64,000 nt of DNA. It comes from Lachnospira multipara ATCC 19207 (lineage in GTDB: Bacteria > Bacillota > Clostridia > Lachnospirales > Lachnospiraceae). Positions 1-8,294 of the stretch are shown here, piece after piece. Each line of letters begins with the position of its first letter. Position 1 is the stretch's first letter. Position numbers and translations under genes: made by a program. The notes beneath the pieces were generated by a model that worked only from the letters and a program-made list of their open reading frames with translations, was not told the DNA's origin and did not search any database. Where the stretch lies: contig NZ_AUJG01000016.1 in the NCBI RefSeq assembly GCF_000424105.1, forward strand, positions 1-64,000, written 5' to 3'.

Positions 1-27
1 ATCTAGTAAATTTATTTTGGTTAAATA

Positions 28-88
28 AAAACCCACCACTAAGTTTACAAGAAGACTTAGAAAACCCACCACTAAGTTTACAAGAAGA
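28..88. repeat. Two direct repeats, 28 bp with a 33-bp period
   Basis: Two identical 28-base copies (28-55 and 61-88) both begin AAAACCCACCACTAAG. No gene lies in 1-261. The CACCACTAAG part resembles the CTCACCACTTA part of the Rep iterons at 36538-36621, so a protein-binding array is possible. A perfect 18-bp palindrome lies just downstream at 102-119. Confidence 0.7.
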
Positions 89-139
89 ATAAAGAAGTCT
101 AAAAGTTATATATAACTTTCTATCTTTCGCATTCAAAGC

Positions 140-169
140 CAACTAGAGAAATCTAGTCGATTTTTTTTA
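140..169 (+). terminator. Rho-independent terminator
   Basis: Stem ACTAGA/TCTAGT with GAAA loop at 142-157, followed by a T tract. It presumably ends a gene lying left of the window. Almost the same hairpin recurs at 4467-4497. Confidence 0.75.
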
Positions 170-213
170 GATATTTCGCAATATCCACCCAAAAAACTTA
201 TATATTTAATGCA
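167..213 (+). promoter_or_regulatory. Private promoter element with upstream box
   Basis: Upstream box TTAGATATTT at 167-176 and core ACTTATATATTTAATGCA at 196-213, with exactly 18 bases between the box and the TTCTT position. It lies about 50 bases before the lipoprotein start at 262. Confidence 0.65.
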
Positions 214-261
214 GAAAAGAACAAAACAGTTCTTTTCAATATAAAATACAAGGAGAAATTT

Positions 262-1335
262 ATGAAAAAGAACAAATTAATCACAACACTTTTAATTTCC
301 ACACTTGCTTTATCAAGTCTTTTAACAGCATGTGGAACAAAGAAAAATACATCAGAAAATACAACAGAGCTTGTAACTGAAGCAACTCCTGATACTCTTA
401 CAAGTGCAGATGGTTCAAGCGTTGAGGGTGTTGAACTTGAAGGACTTACATTTAATTCAGAAGCCGTTGATATGACAGATGAAATGAATCAGGCTATTGA
501 AAATTCAGGTTTTGCAGGTACTTTCACAAGTGCTGTAAGTTTCGATTTTAATATAACAGATGCTAATAACGAGAAGGTTCAGCCAAATGGAACAGTTTCT
601 ATCACTAAGGCTTTAGATACTCTTGAACTTCCAGAGGGATATTCAGTTGAGTATAAGGTTTATTACTACAATCCAGATACAAAGATGATGGAAGCTTGCG
701 AAACAAGTAATGATGGAAATGTCGTTACATTTTCAACAACACACTTTAGCGTATATAGTTATTATTTCTATTATTTCAATGCAAATAAGGATTTAGTAAC
801 AAATATTCTTACTACAGACGAGGGTGTGAAGTTCTTTACAGGTGATGAATACGCAAAGTACATGATTGAGGAAGATGAAAAGGCATATCAGGCAGAGCAA
901 GCAGCTAAGGCTCAGGCTCAGGCAGAAGCACAGGCACAGGCTTCAAGCTCAAATAGTACATCATCTTCAACAAGCAATACAACTAATGAAGTTGCAGATA
1001 ATTCATCTAGTTCGACAAATGAAAGCTCTAATGACACAAGCGTTTCAGATAGTTCTTCATCAAGTTCATCTAGTCAGTATATTAAAGCAATTAATATACT
1101 AGACGGTCGTGATTTAACAGATGCATGGCAGATTACATGGTCTGATTTGCATGAAACTAAAAACCCAAGAATTTATGCACAACCTTCGGGTTATCCAGGA
1201 GTAGATCGTATTTATGTTTTTAATGAAGACTTAACTATTGCTCAAATGTGTTCAACAGCTTCGGGTGATACACAAGAAAAATATGATCAAGTAATAGATA
1301 CTATATGGCAAATATATTTAAAACATGCAAATTAA
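262..1335 (+). CDS. Secreted lipoprotein with serine-rich linker
   Basis: The N-terminus is a lipoprotein signal peptide with lipobox LTAC, so Cys24 would be lipidated and the protein anchored outside the membrane. Residues about 50-170 form a folded domain. About 205-275 is a Gln/Ala then Ser/Asn low-complexity linker, followed by a C-terminal domain of about 80 residues. The start has an AGGAG site. It has its own private promoter element and a strong terminator at 1367-1414, and precedes a large secreted protein. The family is not recognised; a surface role is inferred from the signal only. Confidence 0.8.
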   Translation: MKKNKLITTLLISTLALSSLLTACGTKKNTSENTTELVTEATPDTLTSADGSSVEGVELEGLTFNSEAVDMTDEMNQAIENSGFAGTFTSAVSFDFNITDANNEKVQPNGTVSITKALDTLELPEGYSVEYKVYYYNPDTKMMEACETSNDGNVVTFSTTHFSVYSYYFYYFNANKDLVTNILTTDEGVKFFTGDEYAKYMIEEDEKAYQAEQAAKAQAQAEAQAQASSSNSTSSSTSNTTNEVADNSSSSTNESSNDTSVSDSSSSSSSSQYIKAINILDGRDLTDAWQITWSDLHETKNPRIYAQPSGYPGVDRIYVFNEDLTIAQMCSTASGDTQEKYDQVIDTIWQIYLKHAN

Positions 1336-1366
1336 ATTATAAAGACAAGCTATAATGATATGATTC

Positions 1367-1414
1367 CCCCTTAAGTAGACAAATAACCAAATCTACTTAG
1401 GGGTTTTTATTTTT
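1367..1414 (+). terminator. Rho-independent terminator
   Basis: Stem CCCCTTAAGTAGA/TCTACTTAGGGG followed by TTTTTATTTTT. Confidence 0.9.
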
Positions 1415-1416
1415 AA

Positions 1417-1434
1417 TCTTCTATATTTATTATG
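1417..1434 (+). promoter_or_regulatory. Private promoter element
   Basis: TCTTCTATATTTATTATG, starting right after the preceding terminator and 37 bases before the start at 1472. Confidence 0.75.
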
Positions 1435-1471
1435 GAACAATATTTTACTAATAAATTTAGGAGGTAAAGTT

Positions 1472-4459
1472 ATGATAAAATCATGGCAATCAAAGAAAGA
1501 TAAAGGTCGGATTGTTTTTATTTTAGTTGTTATTTTATTTGCTTTTTCTTTAATGTTAAATAATATATTGACAGTAAAAGCTTTAGACCAGCGTAATGCA
1601 AGATTTGATTATGAAATTAATCAAACGGGTGCAAATGGTGCTACGGGAACATATCAAATCACTTGGCTTGACTACAATGATGATATGGGAGCTTCGGCTT
1701 ATCCTGATCTCCCTACGGCAGAGAGATGTTATGCACAGATGAATGATAATGGCATAGATTGGATGCGACTTACAGACTTTAACTTTGGAGCACAAGGTAC
1801 TAATGTGGATTACACTTATGTTTCGGGTAATTTCGTAGGTCATACTCCATTCCTTTTATTAGAGGTTATAAGTGCTCCAGCAGGATATAGACTAAAAGAA
1901 GTATTAGACGATAATACAGAAATGGTATCTTATTCATATGTAGAAAACGGTCATCAGTTTGTATTACTTGATTGTGGTGTGTTTATAGGCGATTGGCAAA
2001 AAACAGGTGTAAAAATAGAAAGAAGTGAAGGTGTCATGAATTCCCTTACTATTGTTTGGGAAGATGATCCAGATCAACAAAAGGTTTTAAATGTAAATCC
2101 ACTATATTGGAATGGTTCTTCATGGCAGGAATTTACAGATGGTTCATATGGTAATTTTAAAATATCTGGTTCAGATGCATGGCAAAGCGATGTGTGTATG
2201 AACGTTACAAAAGGCGTTACTTATTCTATTAATGCTACAAGAACTAATAGAAGTAATGTCTATGTAGAAAAGATTACAAAAGTAGAAAACGGTGTAGAAA
2301 CCACTATTGGCACTACTTCTACAGGTGTGCAGACTTTAAACGCAGATACAACCGTAAATATATATTTTAAATTCACCTACGATGTTGTATTTAACTCAAA
2401 CCCAACAAGCGTAACTACTAGAAATATCTATGGTGATACTATTACAACAAATCCAACAGGTAGTGTAACAACTATTAAAAATGTTAAGGCTGGTAATAGT
2501 ATAACAATGCCTAGTGCTAGTTCACTAACAAGAACAGGTTATGAATTTGTGGGCTGGTCAACAAATCCTTCTTATAGTTCTCTAAGTTTTAGTTCAAGCC
2601 TTGGAGGATTAAATAGGGTAGGTACAACTATTACACCAAAGTCTTCAGGAACAAATATAAGTAATGGTACAACTATTACGTTTTACGCTATTTGGAAGCC
2701 TATCTCATATACAGTTCATTACGATATGAACCTTGCAAATGAGGAACAAATTCCAGATAAGCGAGTTCGTTTTGACGAAACGGTTACTGCACCAGATAGC
2801 GTAACTAGAGAAGATTATGAGTTTAGAAGTTGGCAAGTATATGATGGTTCGAATTATGGTGGCTATACTAATAACACTAATACAGATCCAAGTGTCGGTA
2901 TTGGTACAAAGTCATATATAAATGCTAATGAAAAATTTAAAAACCTTCGTAGTTCGGACGGAACAGTTACCCTAGTAGCAATATGGAAACATTTTACTGA
3001 TGCGGATGGCAACGATATAGAAAAACCAAATGCTAATACAAGCAATTCAGATTCGCCTTTCGCTCCGCAATGGAAGAATCAGGCAATTGACAGTCCTGCT
3101 GGATATTTCTATTATTCAGATACACCGATTGTAACAAGCCTTGGAAGTGTAAGTGCTAGTGGTACTCAAATTGGGTACTATTTAAATACTAATCAAACAA
3201 CTAATTGGCAATATAAACGTCAGGCTTTATTTGCAAATGGCGATAAAGCTACTACATCTAGTTGGTATTACATAGATAGCTATGGATATGATTATGTATC
3301 AAGTACAGATACAGGAAATGTTCAGACAGTAACTTCAGCTAGTTTCACATCTAATAAAACGACAGATGGTAAGCTCATATATGGAACAGGCTATAATAAT
3401 GTTACTTTAACAGATAATAATTCGATGCTTGTTATTCCTTGGGTTATTATGAGGGATGCTTGGTATGACTCACATATAAGTTATAATGAAACAACTACTT
3501 ATCACGATACAGATGGTTATACATCTCTTATTGGCGATAATGATATACCAACACTTGAAGGTATAGATAAGCTAGAAAATATCGTGGGCCTTGATAAGTC
3601 TAATTTTACAGAATATATCGTAAGTCTTATAGGACATGACAATATCTCAGGTCTTAACTTAGATAAGTCTAGAATTGTAGTAACAAATTATGACAATTCA
3701 CAAGTTGCTACGATAGGAAAAGCAGAAAATCAAGAATTAGATGAATATAATAGATATACTCACATTGATTGGAATAGCTTTGATGTTATGACGGTTAATC
3801 TTAAAGATTTTGCAGATAACTTGTTTAATGGTGACTATGGTGTTACTTATCACTTAGAAGATAATGTGGGAAATGTGTTAGACAATACAACTAATAGTTC
3901 AGTATTTGATTTAAAGGTTGAAGCCAAAACAAAACAAGGCATAGATACAGCCGAAGCTGAATTAATAAAGGGTGAATACTTTACTTTGACAGTAAGTACA
4001 TTTGGTTATGCAAATGCTGTCAGAATCAAGTTCCCTGAAAACTGGTATATATCTGAAAGATATCCATTATATATTTACACTGGAAGCCTAGATGGAAAAT
4101 ATGATGCACAATTACTTGTAGAAATAACAAGTGATGTATTATATGTAGACAAAGAATCAAATCTAGGCCAATTAATATCTAATACAGATGATGGCACATG
4201 GATTCAGCAATTTATAATAATAACACCATTATATGCAGCTGGAGGAGAAGATAACATCCAGGTAACAGCATACAAGGGCGATGTCCATGTAAAAGGATTC
4301 CTTAATGAAAATCAGGTATATATTAATAATTTAATAGGAAATACCGTAGATAAAACTAAAGTAAAGACATTAAATAGAAAACAAAAGATAACAGTAGCTA
4401 GTGGCGCTAACAGTTCTATATTAGATAGATTAAGATACCACATAGTAGAAATTAATTAA
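1472..4459 (+). CDS. Large secreted adhesin-like protein with InlB-type repeats
   Basis: 995 residues. An N-terminal hydrophobic segment (about 13-37) ending near VKA looks like a signal peptide. Residues about 302-410 and 413-507 each carry a Listeria-Bacteroides (InlB B) repeat signature, with a GYEFVGWS or EDYEFRSW core and ending AIWK. The rest is Asn/Thr/Ser/Tyr-rich, as is usual for exported beta-rich proteins. No LPXTG motif or C-terminal membrane anchor is visible, so it is either released or held by another surface structure. AGGAGG at 1460 fixes the start. A role in attachment is inferred from the repeats and from the Tad-like pilus genes downstream. Confidence 0.75.
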   Translation: MIKSWQSKKDKGRIVFILVVILFAFSLMLNNILTVKALDQRNARFDYEINQTGANGATGTYQITWLDYNDDMGASAYPDLPTAERCYAQMNDNGIDWMRLTDFNFGAQGTNVDYTYVSGNFVGHTPFLLLEVISAPAGYRLKEVLDDNTEMVSYSYVENGHQFVLLDCGVFIGDWQKTGVKIERSEGVMNSLTIVWEDDPDQQKVLNVNPLYWNGSSWQEFTDGSYGNFKISGSDAWQSDVCMNVTKGVTYSINATRTNRSNVYVEKITKVENGVETTIGTTSTGVQTLNADTTVNIYFKFTYDVVFNSNPTSVTTRNIYGDTITTNPTGSVTTIKNVKAGNSITMPSASSLTRTGYEFVGWSTNPSYSSLSFSSSLGGLNRVGTTITPKSSGTNISNGTTITFYAIWKPISYTVHYDMNLANEEQIPDKRVRFDETVTAPDSVTREDYEFRSWQVYDGSNYGGYTNNTNTDPSVGIGTKSYINANEKFKNLRSSDGTVTLVAIWKHFTDADGNDIEKPNANTSNSDSPFAPQWKNQAIDSPAGYFYYSDTPIVTSLGSVSASGTQIGYYLNTNQTTNWQYKRQALFANGDKATTSSWYYIDSYGYDYVSSTDTGNVQTVTSASFTSNKTTDGKLIYGTGYNNVTLTDNNSMLVIPWVIMRDAWYDSHISYNETTTYHDTDGYTSLIGDNDIPTLEGIDKLENIVGLDKSNFTEYIVSLIGHDNISGLNLDKSRIVVTNYDNSQVATIGKAENQELDEYNRYTHIDWNSFDVMTVNLKDFADNLFNGDYGVTYHLEDNVGNVLDNTTNSSVFDLKVEAKTKQGIDTAEAELIKGEYFTLTVSTFGYANAVRIKFPENWYISERYPLYIYTGSLDGKYDAQLLVEITSDVLYVDKESNLGQLISNTDDGTWIQQFIIITPLYAAGGEDNIQVTAYKGDVHVKGFLNENQVYINNLIGNTVDKTKVKTLNRKQKITVASGANSSILDRLRYHIVEIN

Positions 4460-4466
4460 TAAGAAG

Positions 4467-4497
4467 TCGGCTAGAGAAATCTAGTCGGCTTTTTTTA
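4467..4497 (+). terminator. Rho-independent terminator
   Basis: Stem CTAGA/TCTAG around a GAAA loop, followed by a T tract. Near-duplicate of the hairpin at 140-169. Confidence 0.85.
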
Positions 4498-4512
4498 GTT
4501 AAAAAAAAGATT

Positions 4513-4530
4513 TCTTATATATTTATAGTG
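4513..4530 (+). promoter_or_regulatory. Private promoter element
   Basis: TCTTATATATTTATAGTG, 29 bases before the start at 4560 and immediately after a terminator. Confidence 0.8.
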
Positions 4531-4559
4531 AAAAACAAATATATAAAAGGAGGATTTAT

Positions 4560-5009
4560 ATGAAACCAGAAGAATTTATTAATGAGGACGAAGAGTATAT
4601 TATTCCTGTTACTTGGGAGGTATATTCTACAATCAAAGTAAAAGGTGCTAAGAACCTACAGGATGCCATTGAATATGCCAAAACCCATATAGATGACATT
4701 CCTTTAGGAAACGGAGAATTCATTGATGACTCTTATAAAATTGAGATTCATAACGATGATGAAGCTATTACTGCTCAGGATTATACAGATATTGGAGGCG
4801 TAGAGATATATGCGAACCCATATCATGAATATGCTCTTGAAGTAAGAGTAAATGGCGAATTCGACCGTCAAATCGATGTATTTGTAAGTGCCGAAGAGGC
4901 AGAAGAGGCTGCAAAAGAAATCACTTTAAAACCGAACGAAACAATTGATATCGTTTGTATTAAGTACGATGAAAATATGCACGAACTTTCAGCTGAATCT
5001 ATATATTAA
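4560..5009 (+). CDS. Small acidic protein of a plasmid/phage type
   Basis: 149 residues, acidic, no signal peptide or membrane segment. The N-terminal half (VTWEVYSTIKVKGAKNLQDA then DDIPLG) resembles a module common in Firmicutes phage and plasmid proteins that contain an IPLG turn. Residues 90-149 form a second similar alpha/beta stretch. A strong AGGAGG site precedes the start. It is first in a two-gene unit with the tiny gene at 5021. Function unknown. Confidence 0.75.
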   Translation: MKPEEFINEDEEYIIPVTWEVYSTIKVKGAKNLQDAIEYAKTHIDDIPLGNGEFIDDSYKIEIHNDDEAITAQDYTDIGGVEIYANPYHEYALEVRVNGEFDRQIDVFVSAEEAEEAAKEITLKPNETIDIVCIKYDENMHELSAESIY

Positions 5010-5020
5010 GGAGAGATGCT

Positions 5021-5161
5021 ATGTATCGAGAAATGTTAGATGATGGTCTTTATGATTCCGCCGAAGAATATGACGTTCTAAGAATGCAGGCGGAAGCTGA
5101 GTTCGAAGAAGAATGTGCACAAGAAGAAGCGAGAAAAGAGTACGAAGAAGAGTCAAATTGA
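5021..5161 (+). CDS. Tiny highly acidic protein, 46 aa
   Basis: ATG at 5021 follows an AAGGAG site at 5008-5013. The product has 46 residues, is very rich in Glu and probably forms a single helix (the C-terminal half is almost all Glu, Ala, Arg and Lys). It is directly downstream of the 149-residue gene and is closed by a terminator. Function unknown. Confidence 0.65.
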   Translation: MYREMLDDGLYDSAEEYDVLRMQAEAEFEEECAQEEARKEYEEESN

Positions 5162-5169
5162 CGAACGAA

Positions 5170-5200
5170 AACGGGCTATATAATGTGGCCCGTTTTTTTT
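5170..5200 (+). terminator. Rho-independent terminator
   Basis: Stem ACGGGC/GCCCGT followed by eight T. Confidence 0.9.
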
Positions 5201-5219
5201 CGTAAAACCATGAACATTT

Positions 5220-5237
5220 TCTTCTATATTTGTATTG
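5220..5237 (+). promoter_or_regulatory. Private promoter element, divergent copy
   Basis: TCTTCTATATTTGTATTG, 36 bases before the start at 5273. Confidence 0.65.
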
Positions 5238-5272
5238 AAAACAAAATATAGAAAAGGAGAAAAATTTGTATT

Positions 5273-5956
5273 ATGATTAAAGAAAAAGCATTAAATAAAG
5301 CTAAGGTTATGACTATTTCGTTTGAATGCATCACTAATACCGATATGCCGTGGATTAACACAGCGACTTTCCTCACCAACAGAGGAGAATTCACCAACGA
5401 CAGAAATCAGACAGAGTATACATATGACTCTACCACAAGACTCATGTCGATGATCTGGAAAGAAGTTTATATTTGGAACGGAGACGAACCTAACTATAAC
5501 ATTCCAGACGACTTCTTCAAACATGCCGTTTTAAAAGAACTGGAAGTCGAAGATGATGCACCTGCGGGCTACGAAATCAGATGTATTCATTGCTATGTTG
5601 AAGGAAAAGAAATTGCTAAGGCCCTAGAACAACCTTGTGAGGATTGTGTGAGCAGAGCAGAACTTAAAAAGTGGCTCGATATGAATTTCTCATTTGGTGG
5701 AGCATTAAGGAAACTTGAATTATTCGACAGATTAGATAAAGAGTTACCATCTGTAACACCTACACGTAAGGTTGGAAAATGGATTCTTAATGAAATGCAA
5801 GGTGTACAAGCAACTGGATATAAAACTTATCATTGCTCAGAATGTGGACGAGAAATAAGTGGTAAATATCATGGGAAAATAAGTCTTTTGAAAGAATTTC
5901 CATATTGTCATTGTGGGGTAATGATGGAGGCAGATAATTATGTTAATAAAAGATGA
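5273..5956 (+). CDS. Zinc-ribbon protein of the Lachnospiraceae phage/plasmid type
   Basis: 227 residues. The middle has [14 protein letters not shown], a short module found in many Lachnospiraceae mobile-element proteins, then LPSVTP, GKWI and a C-terminal zinc-ribbon-like part (CSEC and CHCG). It is probably a cytoplasmic metal-binding protein. The base composition is slightly richer in GC over 5300-5560 than its neighbours. The ATG at 5273 has AAAGGAG 15 bases upstream, a wide spacing. Its end overlaps the next gene by 17 bases. Function unknown. Confidence 0.7.
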   Translation: MIKEKALNKAKVMTISFECITNTDMPWINTATFLTNRGEFTNDRNQTEYTYDSTTRLMSMIWKEVYIWNGDEPNYNIPDDFFKHAVLKELEVEDDAPAGYEIRCIHCYVEGKEIAKALEQPCEDCVSRAELKKWLDMNFSFGGALRKLELFDRLDKELPSVTPTRKVGKWILNEMQGVQATGYKTYHCSECGREISGKYHGKISLLKEFPYCHCGVMMEADNYVNKR

Positions 5957-6254
5957 TAACAAGAAAATTAATAACATTCTTACAAGAAATGGATTTGTAA
6001 AAAAATCTAAAAGCGTTGATGGACGTTTAGATGATGTATATGAAAAATGTATTAAACTGCTTGATGAAGAGTGTAGTTATTATGCATATGTTGCAGTAAA
6101 TATTAGCACAAATGATGTTCATATATATGTTGAATATGATTGTGGTGGAGAAGTTGCTTCATATGATGCAACATTACATGAGTCTAATTTTGAGGAAAAT
6201 GAAGAAGAATTCATTAATGAGTTAGACCGTTTAGCAACAGATTATTTACTATAA
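5940..6254 (+). CDS. Small acidic hypothetical protein
   Basis: 104 residues, acidic, no membrane segment, predicted alpha/beta. The start at 5940 lies inside the end of the preceding gene and is preceded by GGAGG, so translation is probably coupled. Family not recognised. Confidence 0.7.
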   Translation: MLIKDDNKKINNILTRNGFVKKSKSVDGRLDDVYEKCIKLLDEECSYYAYVAVNISTNDVHIYVEYDCGGEVASYDATLHESNFEENEEEFINELDRLATDYLL

Positions 6255-6293
6255 TGTATGTAGCAGAACAAAGGAATTTAAAAATGTCTAATC

Positions 6294-6392
6294 TATTACA
6301 ACAAATACGGTTTAATTATCTTATGTTCGGAAGATGATTGCCCCGATTGTGTAACGGAAGAGCCTTATGAGGATGATTATAATTGCTTTTAG
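6294..6392 (+). pseudogene. Possible frameshifted small Cys-rich gene
   Basis: An ATG at 6294 behind AAAGGA starts MSNLLQQIR and then stops after 17 codons. In another frame from about 6310 the sequence reads LIILCSEDDCPDCVTEEPYE and ends at TAG 6390-6392. The two parts together look like one small CxxC-containing gene with a frameshift. This could be chance, because the reading frames are short. Confidence 0.3.
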
Positions 6393-6433
6393 GAATAAAA
6401 AAGAGAGTAAAAAATTACCTAATATAAATTATA

Positions 6434-6480
6434 TTAGATATTTACAAAAAATGGTAAATTATTCTTATATAATTAAAGTG
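6434..6480 (+). promoter_or_regulatory. Private promoter element with upstream box, for the tRNA unit
   Basis: Box TTAGATATTT at 6434-6443 and core TCTTATATAATTAAAGTG at 6463-6480, with 18 bases between the box and TTCTT. It is followed by a small leader hairpin (TGTAAG/CTTACA) and then the tRNA array. Confidence 0.65.
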
Positions 6481-6559
6481 TAAGACAAAGAGCTTACAAT
6501 ACACAAATCAAACATAATACAACCAAACGGCCTCTCCTTATTTTAAGGAGTGGCTGTAT

Positions 6560-6633
6560 GGACCTTTAGCTCAGTAGGTTAGAGCAACTGGCTCATAACC
6601 AGTCGGTCCTAGGTTCGAGTCCTAGAAGGTCCA
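6560..6633 (+). tRNA. tRNA-Met (CAT)
   Basis: Acceptor GGACCTT/AAGGTCC, anticodon loop CTCATAA, T-arm GGTTCGAGTCC, discriminator A. The sequence is of the elongator-Met type found in Firmicutes. No CCA is encoded (ACTA follows). A CTCCTT/AAGGAG hairpin lies just upstream in the leader. Confidence 0.93.
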
Positions 6634-6635
6634 CT

Positions 6636-6766
6636 AAGTTATCGATGCGGTAGTCGGAACTCTGTTGAGATTCTTTGAGTGCTATACAATTACACAATGT
6701 TCGATAAAGAGCATAAGTCGTAAATCGCAGCTCCTGTTGTAAAACTAGAATCGCTTACGATAACTT
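6636..6766 (+). ncRNA. Candidate structured RNA closed by a 9-bp stem
   Basis: AAGTTATCG (6636-6644) pairs perfectly with CGATAACTT (6758-6766), enclosing 113 bases that hold no open frame. It sits between tRNA-Met and a small membrane protein gene in the same unit. Not a recognised RNA family. Confidence 0.4.
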
Positions 6767-6808
6767 TTAAGAAACAATAAAAGGAGATTGTTTATTAGGA
6801 GGGCATAC

Positions 6809-6982
6809 ATGACAACTGTCGATTATATATCAGTCGGTATAACTCTAGCGAACATGATATTGTTTGTAATATATATGATATTTGCTATTCCTAATCTTAT
6901 AAGAGAAATAAAACGTGGCATCAAGTTAGATCGGGAGATAAAGGAGTTAGATCGAAGAGCAAAAGAGAAACAGAGCCTATAG
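6809..6982 (+). CDS. Small single-span membrane protein, 57 aa
   Basis: One membrane segment (residues about 8-30) followed by a charged Arg/Lys/Glu helix. The ATG at 6809 is chosen because TAGGAGG lies right in front of it; an ATG seven codons upstream has no good site. It lies between tRNA-Met and tRNA-Gln. Function unknown. Confidence 0.65.
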   Translation: MTTVDYISVGITLANMILFVIYMIFAIPNLIREIKRGIKLDREIKELDRRAKEKQSL

Positions 6983-6994
6983 GGCATTAAAAAA

Positions 6995-7239
6995 TTAAGC
7001 ACTCACTTGAACTATCCACTAGGACAGTGAGAGGATTGAATGAAGGATAGCATTATGAATCCAAGACCTATATAGTGTGCTGGTCACACTGAAACGAGCC
7101 TCTACGACATAAGGGAATATGTGTATTCAAGAGGTATTTAATACTTGGCATTTGCTAAGAACTCTAATCAGTTTGAGTGATAACTGACGTTTACACCATG
7201 TTGAATAACATATCTTGTACGACAACAAGAGCAAAATTC
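6995..7239 (+). ncRNA. Gene-free stretch with several hairpins between a small CDS and tRNA-Gln
   Basis: No open frame. Several local stems are visible: AGTGTG/CACACT near 7076-7092, CAGTT/AACTG near 7169-7186, and CTTGT/ACAAG near 7214-7229. CCTCT/AGAGG gives a longer-range pair near 7110-7136. It may be a structured RNA or degenerate sequence. No family recognised. Confidence 0.35.
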
Positions 7240-7311
7240 AGCCCTTTAGCCAAGTGGTAAGGCACAAGGTTTTGATCCTTGCATTCGTTGGTTCGAGTCC
7301 AACAAGGGCTG
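7240..7311 (+). tRNA. tRNA-Gln (TTG)
   Basis: Acceptor AGCCCTT/AAGGGCT, anticodon loop TTTTGAT in stem CAAGG/CCTTG, T-arm GTTGGTTCGAGTCCAAC. No encoded CCA. Confidence 0.92.
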
Positions 7312-7429
7312 TTTTCGGGAGCAAATTCCAACCGTCAGTATTTTTGCGGTTAAGATGTGCGGCTGGTCAACCTTAAGACCAATTTTGAATTATTAGCATT
7401 TACACGTTAAAGGAGGAATAATAGAAAAT

Positions 7430-7738
7430 ATGATAGAAGATATGATAGTCATTTTACTAATTGTCTTAAGCATGGTTTTGAGCATGGTTATTTTATGCCT
7501 AGTTAAATTTATAGAATACACACTTTCTAAAATCGAGGAAATTAAAAAGTGTCAATTTTTATATGCAAAATTGCTGAACCTAAATGAGTTCGTTTTCCAT
7601 AAAACAATTTCCTCTGATCGTTATGGCATGATAATCAAAGAGGCTAGAGAGAAAGGTATATATCTTACTAAAGAAGAAGTGGATTTATTTTCTGAACAGT
7701 TAAATAGAATGCAAGAGAAGAAGGAGGCAAGTTCATGA
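7430..7738 (+). CDS. Small membrane protein, 102 aa
   Basis: One long membrane segment (residues about 5-28), then a cytoplasmic helical part ending in a charged tail. GGAGGA lies 13 bases before the start. Its stop overlaps the start of the next gene (ATGA at 7735), so the two are coupled. It lies between tRNA-Gln and tRNA-Lys. Function unknown. Confidence 0.65.
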   Translation: MIEDMIVILLIVLSMVLSMVILCLVKFIEYTLSKIEEIKKCQFLYAKLLNLNEFVFHKTISSDRYGMIIKEAREKGIYLTKEEVDLFSEQLNRMQEKKEASS

Positions 7739-7962
7739 GAAATATAATTATACGCAGAGTAATTGTCTTTAGCATATGGTGCATGATTATATCTATTGGC
7801 ATTAATTTTTTTAACAGTAACGTATGGAATATTATTAGACACATGACACCAGAGGAAACATTTATATTGTACCCTGAATCTTTTTTTATTGCTATTGGCA
7901 TTTTATGTATATTGATAGGCTTGACTGTAATAACAAAAAATCTATGGATGCGAATAGATTAG
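7735..7962 (+). CDS. Small two-span membrane protein, 75 aa
   Basis: Two membrane segments (about 7-27 and 45-66) and almost no soluble part. It has an AAGGAGG site and overlaps the previous gene by four bases. Probably made together with the 102-residue membrane protein. Function unknown. Confidence 0.65.
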   Translation: MRNIIIRRVIVFSIWCMIISIGINFFNSNVWNIIRHMTPEETFILYPESFFIAIGILCILIGLTVITKNLWMRID

Positions 7963-7992
7963 TTTTATGCGGTTATCAGAAACAGTAAATAA

Positions 7993-8065
7993 GCTCCAAT
8001 AGCTCAGTTGGTAGAGCACTAGACTTTTAATCTAGTTGTCGAGGGTTCGATTCCCTCTTGGGGCA
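7993..8065 (+). tRNA. tRNA-Lys (TTT)
   Basis: Acceptor GCTCCAA/TTGGGGC with one T-G pair, anticodon loop CTTTTAA in stem CTAGA/TCTAG, T-arm GAGGGTTCGATTCCCTC, discriminator A. No encoded CCA. Confidence 0.93.
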
Positions 8066-8110
8066 TTTGGCAAGTATAATTTTGTATTTCTCCGTTTATT
8101 GTTTGTTTAT

Positions 8111-8154
8111 AGCGGTCATGGTGCAAGTGATAGGTTCGATTCCTATCAACCGCT
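8111..8154 (+). ncRNA. Truncated tRNA-like element, 44 nt
   Basis: AGCGGT (8111-8116) pairs with ACCGCT (8149-8154). Between them lie 12 bases and a perfect T-arm (GATAGG TTCGATT CCTATC). The anticodon arm is missing. The start GCGGTCATGGTG and end ACCGCT recall tRNA-Gly, so it may be a deleted tRNA copy or a tRNA mimic. Confidence 0.5.
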
Positions 8155-8190
8155 TTTTACAAGATTAGTTTATTCTTTATCTCACTTATG

Positions 8191-8220
8191 GGTAACACAT
8201 TTATTGTGTTACCTTTTTTC
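8191..8220 (+). terminator. Rho-independent terminator of the tRNA unit
   Basis: Stem GGTAACAC/GTGTTACC followed by six T. Confidence 0.92.
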
Positions 8221-8254
8221 TTGTTAATTCCCTTATTTTGATTTCTGCAAATGC

Positions 8255-8272
8255 TCTTATATATTTATTGTG
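8255..8272 (+). promoter_or_regulatory. Private promoter element
   Basis: TCTTATATATTTATTGTG, 22 bases before the start at 8295. It probably drives the run of genes up to 11943, since no terminator with a T tract is seen in between. Confidence 0.8.
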
Positions 8273-8294
8273 AGAATGCGGAGGTAAATTAAAA

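Noticed and set aside
8036-8227. Plus-strand open frame of 63 codons
   Set aside because: It starts inside tRNA-Lys and runs through the tRNA-like element and the terminator; no ribosome site.
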